Origin: Methylovulum sp.
Lineage (GTDB): Bacteria > Pseudomonadota > Gammaproteobacteria > Methylococcales > Methylomonadaceae
Reading direction: 5' to 3'
Assembly (NCBI GenBank): GCA_004299465.1
Contig: SCST01000708.1
Coordinates: 1 to 5,728, forward strand
Length of the DNA stretch: 5,728 bases
Part shown: in pieces, positions 5,328 to 5,728 of the stretch
Position numbering within the stretch: the first letter of the stretch is position 1
Layout: each line of letters starts with the position of its first letter
Program-made: the position numbers and the translations under genes
Notes under the pieces: model-generated
What the model was told of the DNA's origin: nothing
The model's input: only the letters and a program-made list of their open reading frames with translations
Databases searched by the model: none

Positions 5328-5728
5328 ATGGAAACCGTCAAGCTACTGGCAGAAAGGGTTACCTTTAGCCCGGATATGCCCGACGAAGTCAACCGCTTGC
5401 TACAGCTTGCAGTTGCCGCCACCCAGCTCAACCCGAAACAGGCCGAAGCCCTGTTCCTGCAGGCGCAAGCCTTGGATAATCAGTGCCTACAGAGCTATTT
5501 TGCATTGTACAAGTTCTATTTTTTCCAAAAACGCCTGGAGGATGCCGAACGCTTTGTACTGGCGGGATTGGAAGAAGCCGCACGGCAGGGCGGTTTCCCC
5601 AGCGATTATCGCAGCCTGGTTCAGGAACTTGCAAAATGGGAGGGTTATGCCAGTGAAATCACGCTGTTTTATTTGTACACCTTAAAAGCCCTGGCCTTTA
5701 TCAAGCTGCGCCAAGGTTATTCTACAGA
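5328..5728 (+). CDS. TPR-like nif-cluster protein (3' partial)
   Basis: The frame runs open from the ATG at 5328 through the right edge, giving 133 complete codons; the end is outside the window. The start METVKLLAERVTFSPDMP resembles the hypothetical protein encoded after the Shethna-type ferredoxin in other nif clusters. The visible part is alpha-helical with TPR-like periodicity: LAVAATQLNPKQAEALFLQAQAL (about 27-49), then QSYFALYKFYFFQKRLEDAERFVLAGLEEA (about 55-84), then LFYLYTLKALAFIKLRQG (113-130). No signal peptide is seen. The ATG lies two bases after the upstream stop, and GGTGAG spanning that stop may serve as ribosome binding site, so translation is probably coupled. TPR repeats suggest a protein-interaction or assembly role, but no function is established. 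Confidence 0.85.
   Translation, partial: METVKLLAERVTFSPDMPDEVNRLLQLAVAATQLNPKQAEALFLQAQALDNQCLQSYFALYKFYFFQKRLEDAERFVLAGLEEAARQGGFPSDYRSLVQELAKWEGYASEITLFYLYTLKALAFIKLRQGYST

Noticed and set aside
5407..5685. Plus-strand ORF of 92 codons near the right edge
   Set aside because: It is an out-of-frame shadow of the TPR-like gene, whose frame begins two bases after the ferredoxin stop and resembles known nif-cluster proteins.

Overview
This window is the downstream half of a FeMo-cofactor (nitrogenase) assembly operon, placed next to two unrelated signalling-type genes. The gene order nifN - nifX - NifX-associated (DUF269) - DUF683 - fdxB - Shethna-type [2Fe-2S] ferredoxin - TPR-like protein closely follows the nifENX-orf5-orf6-ferredoxin block I recall from Azotobacter vinelandii. 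Protein similarity, intermediate base composition and the sigma-54/NifA control signals suggest a diazotrophic gammaproteobacterium. A methanotroph of the Methylomonas/Methylobacter type would fit, but that lineage call is inference.

Layout. Positions 1-1091 (+) hold the 3' part of a gene with a remnant cyclic-nucleotide-binding-like region followed by an HDOD domain; its start lies outside the window. It converges on a small PilZ-domain gene at 1161-1472 (-). The 358 bp between the PilZ gene and nifN (1473-1830) carry a perfect NifA upstream activator site (1670-1685), a perfect -24/-12 sigma-54 promoter (1728-1742) and a 24-codon ORF that overlaps the nifN start; I see nothing firm in 1473-1669. 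The nif genes then run on the + strand to the right edge: nifN (1831-3228), nifX (3219-3704), DUF269 (3838-4311), DUF683 (4321-4536), fdxB (4551-4868), [2Fe-2S] ferredoxin (5002-5325) and a TPR-like gene cut off at 5728.

How the genes work together. NifN is one subunit type of the NifEN scaffold on which the NifB-derived FeS core matures to FeMo-co. NifX carries cofactor precursors to and from NifEN. FdxB and the Shethna-type protein are electron carriers. The DUF269, DUF683 and TPR-like proteins are conserved nif-cluster accessories of uncertain role. All appear to depend on the one promoter before nifN: I found no second sigma-54 site. The operon is broken by two 133-bp gaps, each holding inverted-repeat elements that could form RNA hairpins.

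The most notable points are that nifE is missing from its usual place directly before nifN, that the short ORF there resembles a NifE N-terminus, and that dispersed-repeat-like palindromes are inserted in the operon. I see no evidence of a wholly new system; most of the window is a recognisable nif locus.
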